Below are positions 15,728 to 22,969 of a DNA stretch of 64,000 nt, in pieces. Within the stretch, counting starts at the first letter, position 1. The number at the start of each line of letters is the position of its first letter. The DNA is from an archaeon (lineage in GTDB: Archaea > Thermoproteota > Nitrososphaeria > Nitrososphaerales > UBA183): contig JAKASI010000001.1 in the NCBI GenBank assembly GCA_021828185.1, positions 186,001-250,000 on the forward strand. Reading direction: 5' to 3'. Position numbers and translations under genes: made by a program. The notes beneath the pieces were generated by a model that saw only the letters and a list, made by a program, of their open reading frames with translations, searched no databases and was not told where the DNA came from.

Positions 15728-15840
15728 TGCGGTCGCCGGGATTTGAACCCGGGTTGCCAGCTTGGAGGGCTGGCGTCCTAGACCAGGCTTCCCACATTCC
15801 GGAAAGTTGACACTTTCAGGATGTTCTGGACGACGACCGC
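15728..15840 (-). tRNA. tRNA-Gly(UCC) with an intron in the D-loop
   Basis: Acceptor stem GCGGTCG pairs with CGACCGC. The anticodon arm CCAGC-CCTCCAA-GCTGG gives anticodon TCC, and the T-arm CCGGG-TTCAAAT-CCCGG is perfect. The D-arm only closes (GTCC...GGAC) if about 38 bases are removed between GTCCAG and CCTGGTC. The insert contains a GAAAGT/ACTTTC hairpin, as expected for a bulge-helix-bulge intron cut by the archaeal splicing endonuclease. The exact boundaries are ambiguous by two bases because AG is repeated. Confidence 0.88.
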
Positions 15841-15867
15841 ACAACCTTCGAGCCCGGCCGACTCTTT

Positions 15868-16536
15868 TTAACGGTTGACGACCATCAGGGCCTTTTCGAA
15901 CTCGTAGAGCAGTCTCGACGTCACTACATGGGCCTCCAGAGGCATCTCGTGCACTCTCACCAGCTCGTCCACGACAGAGAGCGTCTCAGGAGTGAAGTGC
16001 CCGTGGGGGAACCCTCCGACTAGGACGCAGGGATCGTCCGCCGCCATCAGCTTCCCGGCCAGCTCCTCCAGCTCCGTCCTCTTCCCCTGCACCGAGAGGC
16101 CGAAGACGATGTCGGGCGCTATGGTCTTCACCAACTCACGAAGACCCGACCTGCGCGCTCTAACGAGGCTCACATCTTCACCCGCGAGCGCCTTCTCCAT
16201 CAGTCCCCTGAACCTGATGTAGCTCTTGGGGATGCGGGTCTTCGGCGCGATGTCGAGCACCAGGTTCGGATAGGTGTGCACGAGAGCCTTCACCCTCCCC
16301 TCGAGATAGAGCGGCGTCCCGGTGACGCTCAGCAGCGTGCCGTGGACCAGGTCTGGCCTCCCTCTCTTCTCCGAGTCCTCCAGCCTCTCCATGGCTGAGT
16401 GGTGGAAGCTTCTGTCGAGGAGGATCCTGGCCGCATCTACCCCCCGCCTCCTCGCGTCGCTCGCGACCGCAGGGGAGTTCTGAATCTCCCGGGGGATCAG
16501 CTCCAGCGCCGACTCGGCGAGGACGAAGTTGAGCAA
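15868..16536 (-). CDS. nep1: rRNA small-subunit pseudouridine N1-methyltransferase Nep1/Emg1
   Basis: SPOUT-class methyltransferase of about 222 residues. Recognised from FVLAESALELIP at the N-terminus, KRGRPDLVHGTLL, VHTYPNLVLDIAPKTRIPKSYIRFRGLME and the knotted SAM site VLVGGFPHG. It methylates a pseudouridine in helix 35 of 16S rRNA and aids 30S assembly. The TTG at 16536 aligns with normal Nep1 N-termini; the frame stays open to an ATG at 16644, which would add 36 unusual residues and run into rnp4. Divergent from rnp4 with almost no space between starts. Confidence 0.87.
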   Translation of the reverse strand: MLNFVLAESALELIPREIQNSPAVASDARRRGVDAARILLDRSFHHSAMERLEDSEKRGRPDLVHGTLLSVTGTPLYLEGRVKALVHTYPNLVLDIAPKTRIPKSYIRFRGLMEKALAGEDVSLVRARRSGLRELVKTIAPDIVFGLSVQGKRTELEELAGKLMAADDPCVLVGGFPHGHFTPETLSVVDELVRVHEMPLEAHVVTSRLLYEFEKALMVVNR

Positions 16537-16558
16537 CGAACGGTCGTCCGGGGCGGTT

Positions 16559-16900
16559 ATGGTTAAGACCTTTCTCTGCGACCTCCCGCCCGTGAAAGCC
16601 CGCAGGGCCAAGGAAGAGGCCGCCTCACTGGTAGCGTTTCTCACGAAGTCGGCGGTGGACCTGTCTTACACGAACCCTGCCATGGCGAAGGAGCAGGCCG
16701 CCCTGGCCAGGAGGGTGAAGCTGAAGTTCAACGTCCGGCTCGACCCTTCACTGACGAGGTTCACCTGCCGAGGGTGCAAGGGGCTGCTGGTCCCGGGGGT
16801 CAACGCCAGGGTGAGGCTGGGGCACGGAAAGCAGACCGTCCTTCGGGTGACCTGCACCGATTGCAGCCACGTAAACCGCAGGATTATCGAGGAGGCTTAA
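16559..16900 (+). CDS. rnp4: Ribonuclease P protein component 4 (Rpp21/Rpr2)
   Basis: 113 residues. The N-terminal helices (RAKEEAASLVAFL, AKEQAALARRVKLKFNV) lead into the zinc ribbon CRGCKGLLVPG ... VTCTDC, with RVRLGHGKQTVLRV between, as in archaeal Rnp4. It binds the RNase P RNA specificity domain together with Rnp1. The ATG at 16559 is preferred; GTG 16592 is an alternative. Only about 22 bp separate this start from the nep1 start, so each promoter must lie within the other gene. Confidence 0.85.
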   Translation: MVKTFLCDLPPVKARRAKEEAASLVAFLTKSAVDLSYTNPAMAKEQAALARRVKLKFNVRLDPSLTRFTCRGCKGLLVPGVNARVRLGHGKQTVLRVTCTDCSHVNRRIIEEA

Positions 16901-16942
16901 ATACCCATGAGGAAGGCTCGGAATTTCGTCTCGTGAGACGTA

Positions 16943-17395
16943 ATGGTTAGCGCGCACGACGTCCCGTCAAGCAGGCTGATCTCCGCCCTAGCGGAGCAGA
17001 TGAAGAGCGTGGCAGGGGTGGAGCAGCCTGAGTGGGCACGCTTCGTGAAGACCGGCTCTCATGCCGAACGGCCCCCGGCCAACGCCGACTGGTGGTTCAC
17101 CCGCGCAGCCTCCCTGATGCGCAAGCTCTACCTCCACGGGCCGGTGGGGCTCAGCGACCTGGAGAGGGCCTACGGGGGGACGAAGGCTCTGAAGTACTAT
17201 CCAAAGCACCACAGGGACGCGGGGGGCTCGTCAATCAGGAAGATTCTGAAGCAGCTCGAGCAGGCGGAGCTTGTCGCAAAGACCCCGAAGGGGCGGACCC
17301 TTTCGCCGAAGGGGAGGGCCATGCTCGACAGGACCTCGAAGAGGATCTTCGATACCCTGAGCCAGGAAGAAAAGTCCCTAGCGAGGTACGCCTAG
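16943..17395 (+). CDS. rps19e: Ribosomal protein S19e
   Basis: 150 residues, normal length. Diagnostic blocks are PEWARFVKTGSHAERPP, WWFTRAASLMRKLY, GVGLSDL-like PVGLSDLERAYGG and LKQLEQAELV near the winged-helix core. A TATA box TTAAATA at 16897-16903 overlaps the rnp4 stop, and a 6-bp palindrome CGTCTC-GT-GAGACG lies between it and the ATG. First gene of the operon rps19e-PDCD5-rpl39e-rpl31e-eif6-pfdA-ftsY. Confidence 0.96.
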   Translation: MVSAHDVPSSRLISALAEQMKSVAGVEQPEWARFVKTGSHAERPPANADWWFTRAASLMRKLYLHGPVGLSDLERAYGGTKALKYYPKHHRDAGGSSIRKILKQLEQAELVAKTPKGRTLSPKGRAMLDRTSKRIFDTLSQEEKSLARYA

Positions 17396-17397
17396 CC

Positions 17398-17673
17398 ATG
17401 GCCGAACAGCCCCAAAGGCAGAACGGCGACGACGTCAAGGAAAGGAAGGCGGCGAGGGAGGCCGCCCTCAGGATGACGCTCACATCAGAGGCGAGGGAAC
17501 GCCTGGCGAACGTCAGGATGGTCAGACCCGACCTGGCCTCCTCCATCGAGGAGTATGTCATCCAGCTGGCATCGTCAGGGAAGCTGAAGTCGGCCATCGA
17601 CGACGACCAGCTCAAGCAGATGCTGGCCGCGCTCCAGCCGAAGAAGAGGGAGATACACATCAGGAGGATATAG
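17398..17673 (+). CDS. PDCD5-like DNA-binding protein, 91 aa
   Basis: Archaeal homologue of PDCD5/TFAR19. A basic N-terminal helix is followed by the three-helix core with [20 protein letters not shown] and [13 protein letters not shown] and a basic tail [10 protein letters not shown]. It always travels with rps19e in archaea, as here (3-bp gap after the S19e stop). The likely role is nucleic-acid or chaperonin-associated; the archaeal function is not settled. Confidence 0.92.
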   Translation: MAEQPQRQNGDDVKERKAAREAALRMTLTSEARERLANVRMVRPDLASSIEEYVIQLASSGKLKSAIDDDQLKQMLAALQPKKREIHIRRI

Positions 17674-17674
17674 C

Positions 17675-17833
17675 ATGGCGAAAGTCAAGGACACTTCCAA
17701 GAAGAACCGCCTCATCAAGGCCACGAAGCAGGCGAAGTCGGTTCCCACCTGGGTGATAGTGAGGACCAACCGCAAGGTGAGGTCCAACCCGAAGCGGAGG
17801 AACTGGAGGCAGCGCAAGCTGGGGCTGAGGTAG
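17675..17833 (+). CDS. rpl39e: Ribosomal protein L39e
   Basis: 52 residues, Arg/Lys-rich, with the family pattern [20 protein letters not shown] and [15 protein letters not shown] 17675 directly follows the PDCD5 stop. It lines the ribosomal exit tunnel. Confidence 0.96.
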   Translation: MAKVKDTSKKNRLIKATKQAKSVPTWVIVRTNRKVRSNPKRRNWRQRKLGLR

Positions 17834-17839
17834 TAGACG

Positions 17840-18124
17840 ATGTCGGAACAGAAGATGGAAGAGCTGACCAGGACCTACGTCGTCCCCCTCGGAGTGGTCT
17901 ACGAGGCGCCGCCGTACAGGAGGGCGAAGAAGGCAGTGGCGGTACTCAAGGCGTTCGCTACCAGGCACATGAAGGCCCGCCAGGTCAGCATCGACGTGAA
18001 CGTCAACGAACTGATCTGGGCCAGGGGCATGAAGCACCCGCCGCGGCGGCTCACCCTCGAGATGGAGCGGGACGAGGACGGGGTCGTCACGGTCAGGCTC
18101 CCCCCTGAACCAGAAAAAGTGTGA
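17840..18124 (+). CDS. rpl31e: Ribosomal protein L31e
   Basis: 94 residues. It has RTYVVPLGVVYEAPPYRRAKKAV at the start, then VNVNELIWARGMKHPPRRL, matching L31e, a 50S protein near the tunnel exit. Six bp after rpl39e. The tail is short and acidic (PPEPEKV). Confidence 0.95.
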   Translation: MSEQKMEELTRTYVVPLGVVYEAPPYRRAKKAVAVLKAFATRHMKARQVSIDVNVNELIWARGMKHPPRRLTLEMERDEDGVVTVRLPPEPEKV

Positions 18125-18128
18125 CCCC

Positions 18129-18794
18129 TTGGGTCTTCACCTGGTGGACATCTACAGAAGCCCGAACATAGGCATCTTCATGCGCTGCAACGACAGGTTC
18201 CTGCTCATCCCCAAGGGGCTCGCCGAGACCAAAGCCGAGAAGCTCTGCGAAAGCCTGAAGGTGACCGCAGTCCCGACGTCCATCGGGGAGTCGAGGCTCA
18301 TCGGAGCCCTCTCGTCGATGAACAGCAATGGGATGATGGTGTCCAGGCTGGCCGAAGAGAGTGAAATTGCGGAGATCAGGGCTGCAACCGGGATGAACGT
18401 CTCCAGGCTCGACTCGAAGCTCACAGCCGTTGGCAACCTGATCGCAGCCAACGACAAGTGCGCCCTGGTGTCCCCCGCCCTGGACTCCAGAGCCGTCTCG
18501 CAGGTGAAGGACGTCCTCGGCACCGAGGTCGAGCGCACTCCGATAGGGGAGTACCACCAGGTCGGGTCGTTCGTCGTCGTCACCAACAGGGGGGCAGCCG
18601 TCTACCCCGGGCTCGACGAGAAGGAGGTCGAAAGGCTGGGGGCCGTGCTCGGGGTGGATGCCTATCAGACTTCGGTGAACAGCGGGGTCCCCTACGTGGC
18701 TTCGGGCCTCGTCGCCAACTCCAGGAACGCGGTGGCAGGGAGCCAGACCACCGGCCCCGAACTCGTGTTTATAACGCGGGCACTGGGTGTCTGA
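18129..18794 (+). CDS. eif6: Translation initiation factor aIF6 (ribosome anti-association factor)
   Basis: 221 residues forming the five-fold pseudo-symmetric aIF6 fold. Recognisable repeats are SPNIGIFMRCND, GNLIAANDKCALVSP, VGSFVVVTNRGAAVYP and VASGLVANSRNAVAG. It binds L14e/L24e on the 50S subunit and blocks 30S joining. The TTG start lies 4 bp after rpl31e. In many archaea rpl18a (rplX) follows; here prefoldin alpha follows directly. Confidence 0.95.
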   Translation: MGLHLVDIYRSPNIGIFMRCNDRFLLIPKGLAETKAEKLCESLKVTAVPTSIGESRLIGALSSMNSNGMMVSRLAEESEIAEIRAATGMNVSRLDSKLTAVGNLIAANDKCALVSPALDSRAVSQVKDVLGTEVERTPIGEYHQVGSFVVVTNRGAAVYPGLDEKEVERLGAVLGVDAYQTSVNSGVPYVASGLVANSRNAVAGSQTTGPELVFITRALGV

Positions 18795-19236
18795 CGGAGA
18801 ACCTGAAATGAGCAACCAGCCGTCCCCTGAAGAGTCCGTCAACGCCCTCCTGATGGAGGTCCGCATCCTGGAGAGCACCTACAACGAGCTCACATCCCGA
18901 GAGACCCTCCTCGAACGGGCCCTGCTCGAGAGCCGGGCGGCTCTGGACTCCATCAAGGGGCTCTCCGACCATTCCCCAGAGGTCCTCACCCAGATCGGCG
19001 CCGGCGCGATGCTGCGGTCCCAGCCTCCGTCCACCGACAAGATCCTCGTGAGCGTCGGAGCCAACATCGTGATAGAGAAGTCGAAGGAGGAGGCTGTCGC
19101 GATGCTGGAGGAGAGGAGCAGGGATGTCGAGAAGACGATCGTCTCTGTGATGCAGCAGAGGAACGAGATCGCCGAGCGGCTGAACTCAGACAGAGAGATA
19201 CTCAACAACCTGGTGGCCAGAAACCAGGCAGGGTAG
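18787..19236 (+). CDS. pfdA: Prefoldin alpha subunit
   Basis: 149 residues with two long helices flanking a short beta hairpin (KILVSVGANIVIEKSKEEAVAMLEER), the prefoldin alpha pattern. It assembles with beta subunits into a hexameric holdase that hands substrates to the thermosome. The GTG at 18787 overlaps the eif6 stop by 8 bp; an ATG at 18808 is an alternative start. Confidence 0.9.
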   Translation: MSDGEPEMSNQPSPEESVNALLMEVRILESTYNELTSRETLLERALLESRAALDSIKGLSDHSPEVLTQIGAGAMLRSQPPSTDKILVSVGANIVIEKSKEEAVAMLEERSRDVEKTIVSVMQQRNEIAERLNSDREILNNLVARNQAG

Positions 19237-19241
19237 CCTCG

Positions 19242-20153
19242 ATGTTCGAGAGGCTCAAGCAGGCGTTCTCTGCCGTAACCAGCGCCGTAAAGGAAAAGCA
19301 ACTAAGCGAAGAGGACTTGGACAAGGTCGCCTTCGACTTTCAGATTGCCCTGATCGAAAGCGACGTGGCCCAGAGCGTGGCCGAAGCCCTGACCGGGGAG
19401 GTCCAGAAGAGCCTCGCCGGGACGAAGGTGGACCGCTCCGCCGACCCCTCGGAGGTAGTGGGGGAGAGGCTGACGACGACGCTTAGCGACGCCTTCGGCA
19501 GGGCCGGGACGGTCGACCTCGTCGCCAACATCAGGGACAAGGTCAAGAAGACCGGCGAGCCCTACGTCGTCCTCTTCCTTGGGATAAACGGGACCGGAAA
19601 GACCACCACTGTCGCCAAGGTGGCGAACTACCTGAAGAAGAGCGGGCTCTCCGTCGTCTGCGCCGCAGGGGACACGCACAGGCCCGGGGCAATCGAGCAG
19701 CTCACCGAGCACGCGGGGAGGCTCTCTCTGAAGGTCATCACCCAGCGCTACGGGTCAGACCCAGCCGCAGTTGGCAGAGACGGCGTGCTCTACGCGAAGG
19801 CCCACCACGTCGACTGCCTCCTCATCGACACCGCCGGGAGGATGCAGACCAACCAGAACCTGATGGAGGAGATGGCTAAGATAGTGCGCGTGGTCAAGCC
19901 TGACTTCCGGGTCTTCGTGGCCGACGCCCTCACAGGGAACGACGCGGTCTCCCAGGCCGAGCTGTTCAACCAGCACGTCGGCTTCGACGGCGCCATCCTG
20001 ACCAAGGCCGACGCTGACGTGAGGGGGGGCGCCGCCCTCTCCATCGTCTACTCGACCGGGAAGCCTGTGCTCTTCCTCGGGGTCGGCCAGGGGTACGACG
20101 ACATCGCCCCCTTCGACACGGACAAGTTCCTCGAATCGCTTCTGAAGCCCTAG
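19242..20153 (+). CDS. ftsY: Signal recognition particle receptor FtsY
   Basis: 303 residues with NG domain only and no acidic A domain, as in many archaea. The N-domain four-helix bundle precedes the G domain with P-loop GINGTGKTTT, the AAGDTHRPGA box, DTAGRMQTN and TKADAD. GTPase that docks SRP-ribosome complexes at the membrane; it closes the operon. Its 3' end overlaps the convergent hydrolase by 4 bp. Confidence 0.95.
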   Translation: MFERLKQAFSAVTSAVKEKQLSEEDLDKVAFDFQIALIESDVAQSVAEALTGEVQKSLAGTKVDRSADPSEVVGERLTTTLSDAFGRAGTVDLVANIRDKVKKTGEPYVVLFLGINGTGKTTTVAKVANYLKKSGLSVVCAAGDTHRPGAIEQLTEHAGRLSLKVITQRYGSDPAAVGRDGVLYAKAHHVDCLLIDTAGRMQTNQNLMEEMAKIVRVVKPDFRVFVADALTGNDAVSQAELFNQHVGFDGAILTKADADVRGGAALSIVYSTGKPVLFLGVGQGYDDIAPFDTDKFLESLLKP

Positions 20154-20920
20154 TCTGGCTCGAGGGAGTCCCTCGGATACGTCCGCTTGGCCATCCGGGC
20201 GGTGTCCTGATCTACCTCCACGGTCACGTATGGGCTGCCCTCGGAGGTCAGCCCGAGGACCTTCCCGTCGGGGTCGATGACCCACCCGCGCCCTGCGAAC
20301 TTGACCTCCCCTCTGACACCCGCCCTGTTGGACGACAGGCAGTACGCCCCCGCGAGCACCGCTGCCACCTTCCCTCCGGCTACCCACTTCTCCAAGCTCG
20401 CCTCCGGGGTGCAGCGCGGCACGGCGATCAGCCCCACCCCCTTCTTGCCGAAGGACCTGGCGCTGGCCATCGACCAGAGGTCGCTGCAGATCATGAACCC
20501 TGACTTCCACCCGGAAGCCTGGAACGGGGTGAACGTCCTGTCCCCCCGCTGGTACCACGACGCCTCGTAGAACCCTCCTTCGTTCGGCAGGTAGTTCTTG
20601 TGATGCACAGCCTTTGTCCCCCTCCTGGTCCAGACGAACCCCTCGTTCAGCCTCTCCCTCCCCTTGTCGACCGGCCTCGACCCAAGGACGACGGGGGCGC
20701 CGAGCTCTCCTAGCCTCTCGATCCATCGGCCGTGGTCCGCGACCGCCTCCTTCCACACCTTCGGGTCGAACTTCGGCGCAGAGCAGAACCACCCGTAGAA
20801 CGTCATCTCCGGGAGGAGGACCAGGTCGCTCGACTCCCTCTCGACGTGCTTCGTCAGCCCCTCCCAGGCGCGCTCGAACTCCGAGCGCTCGTCGGGCATC
20901 TCGCAGACTGTGACCTTCAA
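20150..20920 (-). CDS. Carbon-nitrogen hydrolase (nitrilase superfamily)
   Basis: 256 residues with the Glu-Lys-Cys triad in context: LLPEMTF (Glu38), HHKNYLP (Lys108) and MICSDLW (Cys145). The superfamily hydrolyses amides, nitriles or carbamoyl groups. The WSMASARSFGKKGV block after the Cys is compatible with predicted amidohydrolases; the substrate is unknown. Alone on the minus strand, convergent with ftsY. Confidence 0.9.
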   Translation of the reverse strand: MKVTVCEMPDERSEFERAWEGLTKHVERESSDLVLLPEMTFYGWFCSAPKFDPKVWKEAVADHGRWIERLGELGAPVVLGSRPVDKGRERLNEGFVWTRRGTKAVHHKNYLPNEGGFYEASWYQRGDRTFTPFQASGWKSGFMICSDLWSMASARSFGKKGVGLIAVPRCTPEASLEKWVAGGKVAAVLAGAYCLSSNRAGVRGEVKFAGRGWVIDPDGKVLGLTSEGSPYVTVEVDQDTARMAKRTYPRDSLEPD

Positions 20921-20953
20921 CCTGACCCCGACCAGCCGGTCCCTCTCTTATCC

Positions 20954-21625
20954 CTAGCTGACCTCTTCCAGCTTCCTCTGTTCTTCGCTGACCAGCTCAG
21001 TCAGCGCCTCGAACGCCCGGCTCGCGTCCTTCATGCTGACCACCATTATGGTGTCGGTGTAACAGCTGACCGTGTCCTCCACGTTGACGTTCTTCCTCGA
21101 GAGCTGGTCGAAGAAGGCGCTGACGCACCCTGGGGTGTGGATTATGGCGTGCGGGCTGTGGACTGTGATGGCCGCGCACTCCTCCCCTTCCTGGAGGGTC
21201 TCCCCGCCGGCGAGGGCCCTCTTGACCTTCTTGTACAGCCTCTGGTCGAAGATCAAGGTGATCGACGACAGGGACTCGGAGACCTGGATGAAGTCCTCCT
21301 GGTGCTCCCCAAGAAGCGCCCCCACCGTCTGCAGGGTCCTCTTCGTCTTCTCGACCGAAAGCCTGGACACGTGGGTTCTGACGTTCACCACGCTCCCCCC
21401 GATCACCTTGGCGACCGAAGGGGACTTCGCGGAGTAGTCGCCTCTCAGCCTCTTCAGGGCGCTCGCGATCCCCACCTCGCTAACCTCCTTGGCCCTGACC
21501 TTCATCCTGCGCGCGACCTTGGGGACCAGAAGACGCGCCAGTGAGCTCAGGTTGGCGTAGTCCCTGGCGACGGAGTCCTGCATGGAGAAGTCGGAGTCGA
21601 CCTCCTCCCTGACGGCCCTGTTCAC
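20954..21625 (-). CDS. ACT-domain protein, predicted amino-acid metabolism regulator (COG2150-like)
   Basis: About 223 residues. The N-terminal third has SMQDSVARDYANLSSLARLLVPKV, typical of archaeal COG2150 proteins; the C-terminus is an ACT-type ligand-binding domain (AAITVHSPHAIIHTPGCVSAFFDQLSRKNVNVED). Start GTG 21625 leaves the palindrome at 21638-21651 outside the coding region; a TTG at 21664 would include it. It diverges from argG, suggesting it senses an amino acid and influences this locus, but it has no obvious DNA-binding domain. Function inferred. Confidence 0.78.
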   Translation of the reverse strand: MNRAVREEVDSDFSMQDSVARDYANLSSLARLLVPKVARRMKVRAKEVSEVGIASALKRLRGDYSAKSPSVAKVIGGSVVNVRTHVSRLSVEKTKRTLQTVGALLGEHQEDFIQVSESLSSITLIFDQRLYKKVKRALAGGETLQEGEECAAITVHSPHAIIHTPGCVSAFFDQLSRKNVNVEDTVSCYTDTIMVVSMKDASRAFEALTELVSEEQRKLEEVS

Positions 21626-21637
21626 CGAGACCGCTTT

Positions 21638-21695
21638 GGCCAGTTCTGGCCGTCGTTTGACCAATTCGTGAGTTTCTGGCCAAAATCTATAAAAG
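21638..21695 (+). promoter_or_regulatory. argG promoter with GGCCAG palindrome and TATA box
   Basis: A perfect inverted repeat GGCCAG-TT-CTGGCC occupies 21638-21651. A third half-site, TTCTGGCCAAAA, lies at 21674-21685, immediately upstream of the TATA box TATAAAAG at 21688-21695. Transcription should start near 21715-21720, only a few bases before the argG TTG. The three TGGCC half-sites next to the TATA box look like an operator controlling the arginine/lysine operon. Confidence 0.6.
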
Positions 21696-21724
21696 TATTT
21701 TGAAGGCGCCTGGCTTTCAGAGAA

Positions 21725-22969
21725 TTGCGCAGGACAGTCGCTCTCGCCTTTTCGGGCGGCCTTGATACATCAGTCTGCGTCAAGTGGCTCCAGGAGAAGT
21801 ATGAGGCCGACGTCGTGACCGTCACCCTCGACCTGGGACAGCGTGACGACATGGAGCAGATCGCGAAGCGCTCCCTGCAGATCGGGGCGAAGAACCACTA
21901 CACCGTCGACGCCAAAGCCGAGTTCCTGAAGGATTACATCGTCCCTGCCATAATGGCGAACGCCCTCTACGAAGGGAAGTACCCGCTCAGCACGGCGCTC
22001 GGAAGGCCGCTCATCGGGAAGAAGCTGGTCGAGGTGGCCGAGAGGGAGGGCGCCGACGCGGTCGCCCACGGGTGCACCGGCAAAGGGAACGACCAGGTGA
22101 GGATAGACGTCTCAGTCAGGGCCATGAACCCCTCGCTGCAGGTCATCGCACCAGTCCGCGAGTGGAACATGAGCAGGGACGAAGAGATCGCCTACGCCCA
22201 GAAGCGCGGCCTCCCGGTCAAGCCGTCGAAGTCGATCTACAGCGTGGACCAGAACATCTGGGGGCGCTCAATCGAGAGCGGCCCGATGGAAAACCCGAGC
22301 AACGAGCCTCCCGAAGAGGCGTTCGAATGGACTGTCTCCCCGGAGGAGGCGCCCGACGAGCCCGGGTATCTGGAGATCTACTTTCAGGAGGGGGTCCCCA
22401 CCCGGGTCAACGGCAGGTCCATGGAGCTCCTCAAGCTGGTGAGCTACGTCAACCAGTTCGCAGGGTCGCACGGCGTCGGAAGAATCGACCACATCGAAGA
22501 CAGGCTGGTCGGGATAAAGTCGCGCGAGGTCTACGAGTGCCCCGCGGCATCGGTCATCATCGAAGCCCACAGGGACCTGGAGAAGCTGGTCCTCACCAGG
22601 CACGAGCTCGACTTCAAGGCACAGGTCGAAAGGGAGTGGGCCTGGCTCGTCTACTCGGGGCTCTGGCTCGAGCCGCTCCGGCTGGCGCTGGACCGGTTCA
22701 TCTCCGCGACCCAGCACAGGGTCACCGGCTCGGTGAAGCTCAAGCTCTACAAGGGCTCCATGCGGGTCGTCGGAAGGTCGTCCCCCTATTCGATCTACGA
22801 CCTCGGGCTGGCGACCTACGGCCGCGGCTCGAAGTTCGACCAGAAGAACGCCGTGGGGTTCATCGAGCTGTGGGGGTTACAGTCAAGAATCGCCGCGGGC
22901 CTGAGCTCTCAGATTGAGGAAAAAAAGGAGAATGGACATCCGAGGACCAAGGCTAAGGAAGCCGAGTGA
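21725..22969 (+). CDS. argG: Argininosuccinate synthase
   Basis: 414 residues with the N-type ATP pyrophosphatase loop SGGLDTS (10-16), HGCTGKGNDQVR and EWNMSRDEEI blocks. It joins citrulline and aspartate using ATP. TTG start just after the TATA box, so nearly leaderless. The first gene of a twelve-gene arginine/lysine operon; the C-terminal Lys/Glu tail overlaps argH. Confidence 0.96.
   Translation: MRRTVALAFSGGLDTSVCVKWLQEKYEADVVTVTLDLGQRDDMEQIAKRSLQIGAKNHYTVDAKAEFLKDYIVPAIMANALYEGKYPLSTALGRPLIGKKLVEVAEREGADAVAHGCTGKGNDQVRIDVSVRAMNPSLQVIAPVREWNMSRDEEIAYAQKRGLPVKPSKSIYSVDQNIWGRSIESGPMENPSNEPPEEAFEWTVSPEEAPDEPGYLEIYFQEGVPTRVNGRSMELLKLVSYVNQFAGSHGVGRIDHIEDRLVGIKSREVYECPAASVIIEAHRDLEKLVLTRHELDFKAQVEREWAWLVYSGLWLEPLRLALDRFISATQHRVTGSVKLKLYKGSMRVVGRSSPYSIYDLGLATYGRGSKFDQKNAVGFIELWGLQSRIAAGLSSQIEEKKENGHPRTKAKEAE

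Noticed and set aside
18093..18878. 261-codon frame antisense to eif6
   Set aside because: Shadow of a certain gene.
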